A stretch of 64,000 nt of DNA, from assembly GCF_001039355.2 (NCBI RefSeq), contig NW_019775433.1, positions 319,469 through 383,468 on the forward strand. The letters are read 5' to 3'. The notes beneath the pieces were generated by a model that saw only the letters and a program-made list of their open reading frames with translations, searched no databases and was not told where the DNA came from. The stretch's first letter is position 1. Every line of letters starts with the position of its first letter. The position numbers and the translations under genes are program-made. Positions 63,426 through 64,000 of the stretch are shown here, in pieces. Origin of the DNA: Lingula anatina (taxonomy: Eukaryota; Brachiopoda; Lingulata; Lingulida; Lingulidae).

Positions 63426-64000
63426 CAGAGCTGTTTTTTCTACAGTCAATAATGCCCCAGTTAAGGACACTCGAGAAAGAACAAGAAATAACAGAATTCC
63501 CATTGTTAAGACAGTTCAGAACTGTCTGAACCGCCCCAAAGATGTTTGCGGTTTACACTATAATGGATAATTGACCCATAACGGTATGTCTTTTAGCTAA
63601 GCAAAGGTGTCCACGTGATATTATTTCACAAAGTGCATTAAAATATCATTTGTATTTATATGTATTTTTTACTCATTAAGCGGACGATATGCAAGTTCCC
63701 AGGTTTTCTGAAACTCATTCTAAGTAGAATAAATAAAAAACAATAAGGTAAAACTAATGTGAGATGGATAGAATGACAAAGAACCTGAACATCAAATATG
63801 TTTTTTTTGCACTCTCAGAAGAACGTTAAGAATATGTTTATTAATATAGTCAGGTTATACGTGGGGTGTGTGGACTGAAGAATGTGTGTTAAAGTACATA
63901 TAATGTACAGTTGTCTTTTTGTTTATAGAAAACGAAAGAAGAAACGCAATTGTATTCATTATTAGTAATTTAGTATCATGTTTATTTGATTTATTTTTAT
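63426..64000 (+). repeat. Duplicated block, copy 2 (runs off the window)
   Basis: Starts immediately after an ambiguous base at 63425 and matches 54762-55334 to the last base of the window. Because copy 1 lies just before the PH-domain exon, the next few hundred bases beyond 64000 decide whether a whole gene segment is repeated. Confidence 0.95.

Noticed and set aside
1-64000. A novel defence system, CRISPR array or bacterial operon
   Set aside because: The sequence is intron-containing animal DNA; the tandem arrays have no spacer structure and no cas-like or operon-like genes exist.

Overview
This is animal (eukaryotic) genomic DNA. Genes are broken into short exons with GT/AG introns, the intergenic DNA is AT-rich, and simple repeats are common. 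The clearest taxonomic clue is a chitin synthase fused to an N-terminal myosin motor, an architecture known from molluscs and some related lophotrochozoans. A mollusc, probably a bivalve, is the best guess. All recognised genes lie on the + strand. I see no bacterial, plasmid, phage or CRISPR features.

Layout. (1) About 1.0-2.3 kb: signal peptide, collagen stretch and the first part of a CTHRC1-like domain; the remaining exons are missing. (2) 3.6-4.7 kb: a complete two-exon gene for a type II membrane, glycosyltransferase-like protein (DUF1647-like). (3) 6.06-6.29 kb: an orphan last exon of a family 1 glycoside hydrolase. (4) 6.3-14.8 kb: gene-poor DNA with a 36-bp minisatellite. (5) 14.77-42.79 kb: the myosin-chitin synthase. 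I reconstruct 30 exons with consistent phase, giving 2,727 residues, including a 124-nt first coding exon. (6) 42.8-53.4 kb: gene-poor DNA with a 385-N gap, a short inverted-repeat transposon relic and one candidate 5' exon. (7) 53.36-63.28 kb: 16 exons of a PHLPP phosphatase (RA-like, PH, about 22 leucine-rich repeats, PP2C), with only the 3' end missing. (8) 63.43-64.0 kb: a near-identical copy of an earlier PHLPP intron segment, running off the window.

Function. The chitin synthase polymerises chitin at the plasma membrane. In shell-forming molluscs this enzyme type is linked to shell matrix, with the myosin head thought to couple it to actin. PHLPP dephosphorylates AGC kinases such as Akt and PKC. 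Nothing in the sequence links the two genes beyond adjacency.

Assembly quality matters here. There are two N gaps (30326-30406 and 49717-50101) and three isolated N bases (5524, 18805, 63425). Two of the isolated Ns sit next to odd structure: an orphan exon and a duplicated block. I found no convincing new biological system. The most interesting leads are the long synthase with its serine-rich linker, the orphan gene pieces at the left end, and the duplicated block at the right edge.
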